A stretch of DNA of 42,652 bases from Aequorivita sp. (lineage in GTDB: Bacteria; Bacteroidota; Bacteroidia; Flavobacteriales; Flavobacteriaceae). Where the stretch lies: assembly GCA_020435825.1 (NCBI GenBank), contig JAGQYY010000016.1:1-42652 (forward strand). The letters are read 5' to 3'. Position 1 is the stretch's first letter; each line of letters opens with the position of its first letter. Under the pieces are notes generated by a model that saw only the letters and a program-made list of their open reading frames with translations, was not told the origin of the DNA and did no database searches. Shown in pieces: positions 8,061 to 15,764 of this stretch. A program made the translations under genes and the position numbers.

Positions 8061-9326
8061 ATGAAAGATTTATTCGATAAAATTTATAAAGAGAAAGGTC
8101 CAATAGGAAAATGGGCTGAACAAGCGGAAGGCTACTTTGTTTTCCCAAAATTGGAAGGTCCAATTTCCAATAGAATGAAATTTAAGGGCAAGGAAGTAAT
8201 CATTTGGAGTATCAATGATTATTTAGGCCTTGCCAACCACCCGGAAGTTAGAAAAGTAGATGCTGAAGCCGCCAAAAAATGGGGCTCTGCATACCCAATG
8301 GGCGCCAGGATGATGAGTGGCCATACCGATCTTCACGAGCAACTTCAGCGGGAACTTGCAGCATTTGTACATAAAGAAGCTGCTTATTTACTGAATTTTG
8401 GTTACCAAGGAATGGTTTCAACCATTGACGCACTCGTTTCAAAAGACGATGTGATTGTTTATGATGTTGATGCCCACGCTTGTATAATTGACGGGGTTCG
8501 TCTTCACTTGGGGCAACGCTTCACCTACAAGCATAACGATATGGAGAGTATCGAGAAAAACCTGCAACGTGCCACAAAAATGGCCGAAAAAACAGGCGGC
8601 GGAATTCTTCTTATTTCTGAAGGGGTCTTCGGAATGCGCGGAGAGCAAGGAAAATTAAAGGAAATTATTGCGCTTAAGAAAAAATACAACTTCCGCTTTT
8701 TTGTGGATGACGCGCACGGTTTCGGAACACTAGGAAAAACAGGTGCCGGAGCAGGCGAGGAGCAAGGTGTTCAGGACGGAATAGACGTTTATTTTGCCAC
8801 TTTTGCAAAATCTATGGCGAGTACCGGAGCTTTTATTGCGGGTGACGAAGAGATTATGAATTACCTAAAATATAATCTGCGTTCGCAAATGTTTGCAAAA
8901 TCATTGCAGATGGTTTTGGTGGAAGGTGCATTGAAGCGTCTGGATATGCTTCGCAGCATGCCAGAATTGAAGGCGAAACTTTGGGAAAATGTAAACGCGC
9001 TGCAGGGTGGACTTAAAAAGCGAGGTTTTGATATAGGAACAACCCAAAGTTGCGTTACTCCTGTTTATTTAAAAGGAAGCATCCCGGAAGCAATGGCCTT
9101 GGTAAAAGATCTTCGTGAAAACCATGGAATTTTCTGCTCAATTGTTGTGTATCCGGTAATCCCGAAAGGATTGATTCTTTTGCGAATGATTCCAACGGCT
9201 TCACACACTATGCAGGATATTGAAGAGACTTTGGAAGCCTTTTCATCCATCCGCGAACGCTTGGAGAATGGAACCTACAAACGTCTGTCTGCTGCTGTTG
9301 CGGAGGCGATGGGAGAGAAGATTTAA
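8061..9326 (+). CDS. AONS/SPT-type PLP acyltransferase, likely cysteate fatty acyltransferase
   Basis: 421-residue alpha-oxoamine synthase (fold-type I PLP), the family of serine palmitoyltransferase, AONS and KBL. It condenses an amino acid with an acyl thioester and releases CO2. Seen: SINDYLGLANHP (about 50), GARMMSGHTDLHEQLQ (about 81), the Asp-Asp-Ala-His cofactor motif in FVDDAHGFG (about 217), and the PLP-lysine region TFAKSMASTGAF (about 250). In Flavobacteria, relatives of this type have been reported to make capnine from cysteate and a fatty acyl donor, a step tied to gliding motility. The cysteine-synthase-like gene before it supports cysteate as substrate. Serine palmitoyltransferase remains possible, and sequence reading alone cannot decide. 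Confidence 0.9.
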   Translation: MKDLFDKIYKEKGPIGKWAEQAEGYFVFPKLEGPISNRMKFKGKEVIIWSINDYLGLANHPEVRKVDAEAAKKWGSAYPMGARMMSGHTDLHEQLQRELAAFVHKEAAYLLNFGYQGMVSTIDALVSKDDVIVYDVDAHACIIDGVRLHLGQRFTYKHNDMESIEKNLQRATKMAEKTGGGILLISEGVFGMRGEQGKLKEIIALKKKYNFRFFVDDAHGFGTLGKTGAGAGEEQGVQDGIDVYFATFAKSMASTGAFIAGDEEIMNYLKYNLRSQMFAKSLQMVLVEGALKRLDMLRSMPELKAKLWENVNALQGGLKKRGFDIGTTQSCVTPVYLKGSIPEAMALVKDLRENHGIFCSIVVYPVIPKGLILLRMIPTASHTMQDIEETLEAFSSIRERLENGTYKRLSAAVAEAMGEKI

Positions 9327-9328
9327 TA

Positions 9329-9348
9329 ATTCCCGTGCAAACGGGAAT
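9329..9348 (+). repeat. Hairpin with GCAA tetraloop after the acyltransferase gene
   Basis: ATTCCCGT (9329-9336), GCAA, ACGGGAAT (9341-9348): a perfect 8-bp stem with a GNRA-type loop, 2 bases after the stop codon and 12 bases before the real terminator. No U-run follows. It could protect the 3' end of the mRNA. Confidence 0.55.
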
Positions 9349-9360
9349 CTCACAATATTT

Positions 9361-9390
9361 AAAAAATCCACCTTTTTTGGTGGATTTTTT
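9361..9390. terminator. Bidirectional terminator between convergent genes
   Basis: AAAAAATCCACC (9361-9372) pairs with GGTGGATTTTTT (9379-9390), a perfect 12-bp stem with a T6 loop. The A and T runs allow it to work both for the acyltransferase (plus) and the GNAT-like gene (minus). Confidence 0.9.
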
Positions 9391-9394
9391 TATT

Positions 9395-10513
9395 TCAAAT
9401 ATTTTTCCTATACGTACTCCGCTCCTTATGCTGCACGGGATTGTAGTCTTTCCAAAGCAATTGTACAGCAGTGTTTTCCTTTAATTCAGGATTGGTTTCA
9501 ACGGTGTGTATTCCCTTGGCGTTAAAAAGGTGTTGCATCTCTTCAAAAATAATTGCCGTAACACCCTTTCCTTGGTATTCGGGGTCAATTCCTATTAGAT
9601 AAAAGGCGGCGGTATCGTTCTTTTTCTGTGCTTTTAAAATATAGTTCCATCCCAATGGGAACAATTTGCCATTGGCTTTTTTCAATGCCTTGGAAAAAGA
9701 GGGCATCACGATGGAAAAGGCAATGAGTTTTCCATTTTTGTCTTTTATACAGGTGATGTAATCGGGATGGATAAAGTTAAAATATTTTTCCTTGTAATAA
9801 TCAATTTGGTACTGCTGTATGGGAACAAACGTTTGGAGCGTGTTGTAGGTTTTGTTCAGCAAATCGAACATACTGTCCACATAAGGAAGGATTTCCTTTT
9901 TGTTTTTGAAGCGGATTACGGAAAGCCCATAGCGCGATTTTACCAATTCTGAAAACTTTTTCACCTTTTCAAAAATGGATTGCGGGACGTTCATTTTATA
10001 CTCTACCCAAGTTGCCTGCTTTTCAAAGCCCAGTTTTTCAAGATGTTTGGCGTAATATGGAAAATGGTACCACGTAATCATCGTATTCATTTCCTCAAAG
10101 CCCATCGTTAAAATTCCTGCCTTTTCCATATTGCTGAAACCAACGGGGCCTTCGGCATATTCAAGATTGTGTTCCCGGCCTTTTTCAAAAACTTTTTCCA
10201 ACAAGGCTTTGGTAACTTCAATATCGTCCACCATATCCAGCCAGCCAAAGCGGATTTTTTTCTTCCCCTGTTCATTTACCTCCAAATGGTTTAAAATAAC
10301 TGCGATACGGCCAACAATTTCATTTCCTTTATAAGCCAAATAATACCAAGCTTCGGCATTTTTAAAAACAGGATTTTTTGCGGTATCCAAAGTTTCCATT
10401 TCATCTTTAATAAGCGATGGAACCCAATATTTGCTGTCTTTGTATAGTTTAAAGGGAAAAGTGACGAATTTTTTAAGATCACTTTTGGAGGTTAGTTGTT
10501 TTATTGTAATCAT
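9395..10513 (-). CDS. GNAT-like N-acyltransferase, possible lipid N-acylation
   Basis: About 372 residues. The C-terminal half has an acetyltransferase-fold appearance, with YLIGIDPEYQGKGVTAIIFEEM as the acyl-CoA-binding A motif (compare Q/RxxGxG/A). The N-terminal part (FVTFPFKLYKDSKYWVPSL) is typical of a long uncharacterised family common in Bacteroidota. It is convergent with the capnine-type acyltransferase. Bacterial ceramide synthase of Caulobacter is also GNAT-like, so I infer that this may N-acylate capnine or another sphingoid base. That is speculation from context. The start ATG at 10513 (MITIKQLT) is preferred over an upstream GTG that overlaps the previous gene. It follows the barrel gene by 13 bases, so the two probably share a transcript. 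Confidence 0.75.
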   Translation of the reverse strand: MITIKQLTSKSDLKKFVTFPFKLYKDSKYWVPSLIKDEMETLDTAKNPVFKNAEAWYYLAYKGNEIVGRIAVILNHLEVNEQGKKKIRFGWLDMVDDIEVTKALLEKVFEKGREHNLEYAEGPVGFSNMEKAGILTMGFEEMNTMITWYHFPYYAKHLEKLGFEKQATWVEYKMNVPQSIFEKVKKFSELVKSRYGLSVIRFKNKKEILPYVDSMFDLLNKTYNTLQTFVPIQQYQIDYYKEKYFNFIHPDYITCIKDKNGKLIAFSIVMPSFSKALKKANGKLFPLGWNYILKAQKKNDTAAFYLIGIDPEYQGKGVTAIIFEEMQHLFNAKGIHTVETNPELKENTAVQLLWKDYNPVQHKERSTYRKNI

Positions 10514-10526
10514 GCACAAAATGTTA

Positions 10527-11504
10527 TTATTCACCACCTTCGTCCAAGTTTAATTCTTCTTGGCGTTCTTCTTTTTTATCCTTTTCCTTTTTGTCTTTCA
10601 TCTCTTTATTTGCATCATCTTCTAAATATTCGTCTTTGTTGTGCATATCAAATCGATATGCCAAGCCTGCACGTCCATAAAATTTAGAAGGAGTGTCCTT
10701 AAAACTATAAGTGAGAGAGAGGTCTACTTGCAGGTTTTCGTTAATGAGAGCAGCTGCGCCACCACGCAACAATTGATCGGAATAAAAGTCACTTTTTAAG
10801 CCTTGATTTTCAAGAAAAACCGAAAAATACCGATTGGTAGCATGTGTTAATGTTACAATATAACCATAAGTCGGAAAATCTGTAGTAACGCGATCCACGA
10901 TAATATTGGTTACAAATACCCAACCGCCAATAAAATTGTTCTGAGTTGCGATAACAAATTTAGGGCTTATTTTCCCTTCAGCTTCGGGGGTGAATGGATT
11001 GTCCGCAAAATCAAAATTGGCACCTGCATAAATTGATATTGCAGGAATTAAATCTGCCCACTGTGTTTTGTTGTTTGCCTTCCAACTGTAAAGATTAGGA
11101 CCTTTTAGGTCGCGCTTTCGATAGGGGTCATAAATTAAATATTTAGCGCCAAGTGTGTTGCTTTTAAAGTTTGAAAGACTGTATTCTCTTGCCGTTGTAG
11201 AACGATTGTCGGTAATTTTGTTTGATTGAAACTCGCCCATAAGGCTCACTTCCAAACGTTCTTTCCAAAATCCATAACGAATGGAGTAGTCTATTGCCAA
11301 ACCGTTGGTTTCGGTTTTCAACAGCTCGTGTTTTTCTTTTCCGTAGCTAAATCCAGTTTCAATCTGAAGTACATTAGTCCCAACCGAAAAAGCACCCTGT
11401 GAGCCGCCGGGGCGGTTGGTATTTATCATTTCGGTATATTGTGCCGAAACAGGCGAAAAAGAAATTGTGCAAAGCAGAAATAGAAAGGGAAGTTTGATAT
11501 TCAT
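10527..11504 (-). CDS. Outer-membrane beta-barrel protein (MetA-phenol-pathway-like) with charged tail
   Basis: 325 residues: signal peptide MNIKLPFLFLLCTISFSPVSAQ, then alternating amphipathic strands as in outer-membrane barrels of the putative MetA-pathway/transporter group (NTNRPGGSQGAFSVGTNVLQ near the N-terminus). The barrel seems to end at LAYRF (about residue 280). It is followed by about 45 very charged Lys/Glu residues (KEMKDKKEKDKKEERQEE). Such a tail after the last strand is unusual, since barrels normally end in an aromatic residue. It is cotranscribed with the GNAT-like gene 13 bases downstream. A TATCTTTG -7 box lies at 11530-11523. Substrate unknown. Confidence 0.75.
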   Translation of the reverse strand: MNIKLPFLFLLCTISFSPVSAQYTEMINTNRPGGSQGAFSVGTNVLQIETGFSYGKEKHELLKTETNGLAIDYSIRYGFWKERLEVSLMGEFQSNKITDNRSTTAREYSLSNFKSNTLGAKYLIYDPYRKRDLKGPNLYSWKANNKTQWADLIPAISIYAGANFDFADNPFTPEAEGKISPKFVIATQNNFIGGWVFVTNIIVDRVTTDFPTYGYIVTLTHATNRYFSVFLENQGLKSDFYSDQLLRGGAAALINENLQVDLSLTYSFKDTPSKFYGRAGLAYRFDMHNKDEYLEDDANKEMKDKKEKDKKEERQEELNLDEGGE

Positions 11505-11610
11505 GGATAGTTGGGTTTAGTTCAAAGATATAAGATTTTACCATTTATTTAATAGTCAACATTCGTCTTTTTCTACACCAATTCTTATTTTTGGAAAGAA
11601 TTTTACAGTT

Positions 11611-11874
11611 ATGATGACATTCCTAAAAACGATATTAATCGTTCTTCTGGTATATTTTGGTCTAAAGTTTCTTATTAGACTGGCAACTCCTTATTTAATA
11701 CGCTATATTTCAAAGAAAGCAGGACAGCAGTTTGAGCAATTCTTCGGAAATAGTCCAAACATGAACACCCAGCACGAAAAGGAGGGGAGTGTTACCATTG
11801 ATAAAAACCCCTCTCCAAATTTCCGAAATAGTAAAAAAGTTGGGGAATATGTGGATTACGAAGAGGTAGAGTAG
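11611..11874 (+). CDS. DUF4834 family small membrane protein
   Basis: 87 residues. One N-terminal membrane helix (LKTILIVLLVYFGLKFLIRLA, about 4-24) is followed by a polar tail with ISKKAGQQFEQFFG and a C-terminal KKVGEYVDYEEVE. This matches the DUF4834 family, found widely in Flavobacteria and often directly before a YfhO gene. A TATTTTTG -7 box at 11586-11593 lies 17 bases before the ATG. Function unknown; the placement suggests cotranscription with, or a link to, the envelope genes that follow. Confidence 0.85.
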   Translation: MMTFLKTILIVLLVYFGLKFLIRLATPYLIRYISKKAGQQFEQFFGNSPNMNTQHEKEGSVTIDKNPSPNFRNSKKVGEYVDYEEVE

Positions 11875-11986
11875 TGGTGAATGCATGAACGGGATGATAT
11901 AGTTTGCTAAAACTTGTAGTACTTCCGGCGTCCACCGTTAAATATATTTTTCATAATTTTCCCTCTTCAAAATCACAAGCCAAATT

Positions 11987-14422
11987 ATGCAGTCCAACTA
12001 TAAAAAATTTCTTCCGCATTTAGTTGTTTTCGTTTTGTTTATCGTTGCTTCGCTGGCCTATTTTAACCCTGTTCTACAAGGAAAAAAGATATTCCAAAGT
12101 GACATCGTGCAATACACTGGAATGGCAAAACAGCAAAATGATTTCCGAGCGAAAACCGGCGAAGAAACCTATTGGACCGATGCCGCTTTCGGCGGAATGC
12201 CAACATATCAATTGGGTGCAAAATACCCTAACAATTACATAAAACAGCTCGATCTCGCCATTCGTTTTCTGCCCCGTCCGGCTGATTATATCTTCCTTTA
12301 TTTTATTGGAATGTATATTCTTTTTCTAGTGTTGAAAGTGGACTATAAACTTGCTTTTCTGGGTGCACTGGCGTTTGGATTCTCAACCTATTTGATAATA
12401 ATCTTGGGGGTGGGACATAATGCAAAAGCCCACGCAATAGCCTATATGCCCTTTGTTTTAAGCGGAATATTTCTCACTTTCCGTAGAAAATATTTGTGGG
12501 GATTTTTACTGCTGACGGTTTCAATGGGACTGGAGCTGGTTGCAAACCACTTCCAAATGACGTATTATTTGATGCTTTTGGTAGTAATCATCGGCATCGT
12601 TTATTTGATTGATGCTTTTAAGAAGAAAATGTTGCCCCACTATTTCAAAGCGGTGGGTATAATGATAGTTGCAGTAATTATTTCCATAGGTTTAAATGCC
12701 ACGAATATTATGGCAACCAAAGAATACGCAGATACTTCTACCCGTGGAAAAACTGAATTGACCATAAATGCAGACGGTACGCCGAAAGACAACAAAACAG
12801 GTCTTGATTACGATTATATTACTGAATATAGCTACGGAAGACTTGAAAGTTTCAACTTATATATTCCACGATTTATGGGCGGAAGTTCTGCCGAGTCCTT
12901 TCCAAAAGATTCCAAAACCGTTGAGAGCTTGATGCGAATGGGCGCTTCGGCACAGGAAGCCAATCAAGTGTTAAGCCAGATCCCAATGTATTGGGGCAAA
13001 CAGACCTATGTGGGAGCCCCGGCATATATAGGCGCGATTGTTATTTTTCTTGCGGTGTTGGCACTTTTTTTAGTTCGAGGAAGATTGAAATGGTGGATAG
13101 TTTCAGGTTTTATTTTGACCCTTTTGTTATCGTGGGGAGACAATTTTAAAGGGCTGACTCAGTTTTTCATTGAGTATGTGCCGATGTACAATAAATTCCG
13201 CGCAGTTTCTTCCATTCAAGTAATTATTGAATTGATTCTTCCAATCCTTGCTATTGTTGGTTTACATCAGTTTTTTAGCCATTTTGAAAAAGAAGATGAA
13301 AAGAAGAAAGCATTGCTTTGGTCAACAGGAATTGTGGGAGGAATTACATTGATATTTATTCTTTTTAAAACAACATTGTTCGATTTTGCGAGTCCATACG
13401 ATAGCTATTTTAGGGATGAAATGGGCCTTCCGTTTTTGGAGGCCATCCGTGAGGATAGAATGTCGCTTTTCACTTCAGATGCTATCCGTTCATTGATTTT
13501 TGTGCTTTTAACTGCTGCCGTTCTTTGGTTTTTTATGAAGGGGAAACTGAAAAAAGGCTTTGCCATTGCTGCACTTTGTTTGTTGGTATTGGTAGATTTA
13601 GTTGGCGTTGATAGACGATATGTGAATGAAGAAGATTTTGTACAGGCAAAATTGGTTGAGCAGCCTTTCCAAAAAAATGGAGCCGATATGCAAATATTGG
13701 AAGATGATGGCCATTACCGTGTTTATGATGCCGCTACAAACGCTTTCAACAGTGGGCGTGCAAGTTATTATCACAATGCTTTGGGTGGTTATCACGCTGC
13801 AAAACCGGGCAGAATGCAGGATTTATTTGAATTCTATATTTCAAAGGGAAATATTGGAATTTTGAATATGATGAATGTTCGCTACATTATTGCCCAAGCC
13901 AAAAACGGTGGGCCAGTAGCGCAGCGCAATCCGTACGCAAATGGAGATGCCTGGTTTGTTGAAAACGTGCTACCTGCGGAAAATGCAAATGAGGAAATCC
14001 AGCTTTTGGACAGTTTGGACACCAAAAAAACCGCAGTCATCAATAAAGAATTTCTTTCAAAAATTCCGAGCCATAAAATTGAAAGGGACAGTACGGCAAC
14101 TATCGAACTTTTCACTTATCAACCCAATCATTTGGTTTATGAAGCTTCTAGCAAGTCGCCACAATTGGCTATCTTTTCAGAAGTATATTATCCAAAAGGA
14201 TGGAACGCATACATAAATGGTAAACCTGCTGAATATTTCCGAGCCAATTATCTACTTCGAGCTATGGTCATCCCAACGGGAAACAATAAAATAGAATTCA
14301 AGTTTGAACCAAAAGTAATCCAAACTGGAAGTACCATTTCTTTGGTGAGCAGTATTATATTCCTATTAATTTTGTTGAGCGGGCTATATTTTGCCTTTCG
14401 AAGAAAAGAACTGCAAGAATAA
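11987..14422 (+). CDS. YfhO family polytopic membrane protein
   Basis: 811 residues with about a dozen hydrophobic helices: the first at residues 10-27, several between 90 and 230, more at 340-420 and 455-545, and one at the C-terminus before FAFRRKELQE. The large loop after the first helix (VQYTGMAKQQNDFRAKTGEE, WTDAAFGGMPTYQ) and the C-terminal soluble domain (MMNVRYIIAQAKNGG; EVYYPKGWNAYINGK) are typical of the YfhO family. YfhO proteins are thought to act as membrane glycosyltransferases (GT-C-like fold), for example in lipoteichoic acid glycosylation in Bacillus. Here it is fused in one operon with a GT4 enzyme whose ATG touches its stop codon (TAAATG), so it probably works in cell-surface polysaccharide or glycoconjugate assembly. 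Confidence 0.92.
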   Translation: MQSNYKKFLPHLVVFVLFIVASLAYFNPVLQGKKIFQSDIVQYTGMAKQQNDFRAKTGEETYWTDAAFGGMPTYQLGAKYPNNYIKQLDLAIRFLPRPADYIFLYFIGMYILFLVLKVDYKLAFLGALAFGFSTYLIIILGVGHNAKAHAIAYMPFVLSGIFLTFRRKYLWGFLLLTVSMGLELVANHFQMTYYLMLLVVIIGIVYLIDAFKKKMLPHYFKAVGIMIVAVIISIGLNATNIMATKEYADTSTRGKTELTINADGTPKDNKTGLDYDYITEYSYGRLESFNLYIPRFMGGSSAESFPKDSKTVESLMRMGASAQEANQVLSQIPMYWGKQTYVGAPAYIGAIVIFLAVLALFLVRGRLKWWIVSGFILTLLLSWGDNFKGLTQFFIEYVPMYNKFRAVSSIQVIIELILPILAIVGLHQFFSHFEKEDEKKKALLWSTGIVGGITLIFILFKTTLFDFASPYDSYFRDEMGLPFLEAIREDRMSLFTSDAIRSLIFVLLTAAVLWFFMKGKLKKGFAIAALCLLVLVDLVGVDRRYVNEEDFVQAKLVEQPFQKNGADMQILEDDGHYRVYDAATNAFNSGRASYYHNALGGYHAAKPGRMQDLFEFYISKGNIGILNMMNVRYIIAQAKNGGPVAQRNPYANGDAWFVENVLPAENANEEIQLLDSLDTKKTAVINKEFLSKIPSHKIERDSTATIELFTYQPNHLVYEASSKSPQLAIFSEVYYPKGWNAYINGKPAEYFRANYLLRAMVIPTGNNKIEFKFEPKVIQTGSTISLVSSIIFLLILLSGLYFAFRRKELQE

Positions 14423-15742
14423 ATGAAACGCGCCCTTATAATTACATACTATTGGCCTCCTGCGGGTGGTCCGGGCGTACAGCGGTGGTTGAAGTTTGTG
14501 AAATATTTTAGGGAATTTGGAGTGGAACCAATAGTTTATGCTCCCAAAAATCCGAACTATCCTTTGATTGACGAAAATTTTTCTTCGGAAATTCCTTCTG
14601 GTATTCAAATTTTGAAACAGCCAATTAGCGAACCCTATCGTTTCTCGAAAATTTTTTCGAGAAAGAAGACCAAGCAGATAAGCAGCGGTATTATTTCAAA
14701 AAAGGAAATTTCGGCAATGGAAAAACTGATGCTCTACGTTCGCGGCAATTTTTTTATTCCCGATGCGCGCGTGGGCTGGGTAAAACCTTCGGTTAGATTT
14801 CTTTCAAAATATATTTCTGAAAATGCCGTGGATGTTGTGATTACAACGGGTCCGCCGCACAGCCTTCACTTGATCGGGATGCAGCTTCAAAAAGAGATGA
14901 ATGTAAAGTGGATCGCGGATTTCCGTGATCCTTGGACGACTGTTCATTACCACAAATCTCTACGATTGAGCAAAGCATCAGCTAGAAAGCACAAGGCATT
15001 GGAAGCCTCGGTTTTAAAAACAGCATCGATTATCACAGTAACCAGTCCAACTACAAAAAAAGAGTTTGAAATGATTACCAAAACCCCGATTGAGGTAGTT
15101 ACAAATGGTTTTGATGTTTCCAAAAAGACTGATTTTGAAATAGATTCCAGTTTTTCAATTTCTCATATTGGCTCACTTTTGAGCGAACGAAATCCCGAAG
15201 TCTTATGGAAAGTCCTTGCTGAAATTTGCAAGGAAAATGCTTCCTTCAAAAATGATTTGCAGTTGAAATTCGCTGGTGCTGTAAGTGAAGAAGTGAAGCA
15301 AAGTTTGAAAGATTTTCATCTTTTGAAAAATTGTAGATTTTTGGGATACATTTCCCATTCCGAAGCTTTGCAAATGCAACATCAAAGTCAAGTACTGCTT
15401 TTGGTTGAAATAAATAGTGCCGAAACCCGTGCTATTATTCCCGGAAAGCTTTTTGAATATCTGGCTGCCAAACGCCCAATAATTGCTTTGGGCCCCAAGG
15501 AAAGTGATATCGAAGGAATTATTCAGGATACCAATGCCGGAAAATTTTTTAGCTATTGGGATGATAATGCATTGAAAGCTGAAATCCTTCAATTGTATGC
15601 AGCATTCAAATGTGGAAATTTAGGGATCGCTTCGGAAGGCATTGAAAAATATAGCAGGAGGGAACTGACGAAACAAATGGCTGACTTAATTCAAAATTTA
15701 AAAAGTAAACCCCCGATCATCCAAGGAATCACGGAGGTTTAA
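14423..15742 (+). CDS. Glycosyltransferase, GT4-like
   Basis: 439 residues. Starts MKRALIITYYWPPAGGPGVQ, the GGxGxQR nucleotide-sugar loop typical of Bacteroidota GT4 enzymes. DFRDPW (about 169) follows, then the GT-B C-terminal domain: SHIGSLLSERNPEVLW (about 248), and the donor-binding region KLFEYLAAKRPIIALGP (about 340), whose E-x7-E pattern is only partly kept. It has no membrane helix and is presumably membrane-associated. Its start codon directly follows the YfhO stop, so the two are translationally coupled. A 24-base inverted repeat lies at 14641-14664, and the 3' end overlaps a hairpin that probably terminates the opposite gene. Confidence 0.9.
   Translation: MKRALIITYYWPPAGGPGVQRWLKFVKYFREFGVEPIVYAPKNPNYPLIDENFSSEIPSGIQILKQPISEPYRFSKIFSRKKTKQISSGIISKKEISAMEKLMLYVRGNFFIPDARVGWVKPSVRFLSKYISENAVDVVITTGPPHSLHLIGMQLQKEMNVKWIADFRDPWTTVHYHKSLRLSKASARKHKALEASVLKTASIITVTSPTTKKEFEMITKTPIEVVTNGFDVSKKTDFEIDSSFSISHIGSLLSERNPEVLWKVLAEICKENASFKNDLQLKFAGAVSEEVKQSLKDFHLLKNCRFLGYISHSEALQMQHQSQVLLLVEINSAETRAIIPGKLFEYLAAKRPIIALGPKESDIEGIIQDTNAGKFFSYWDDNALKAEILQLYAAFKCGNLGIASEGIEKYSRRELTKQMADLIQNLKSKPPIIQGITEV
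15707..15740 (-). terminator. Terminator for the Tyr-rich secreted protein gene, inside the glycosyltransferase 3' end
   Basis: AAACCTCCG (15740-15732) pairs with CGGGGGTTT (15715-15707), 9 bp with one G-U pair that works only on the minus strand. A 16-nt loop and then ACTTTTTAAATTTT follow. It lies 25 bases past the minus-strand stop and within the last codons of the opposite gene. Confidence 0.5.
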
Positions 15743-15764
15743 CCAACCAACCAAAAAACTATCT

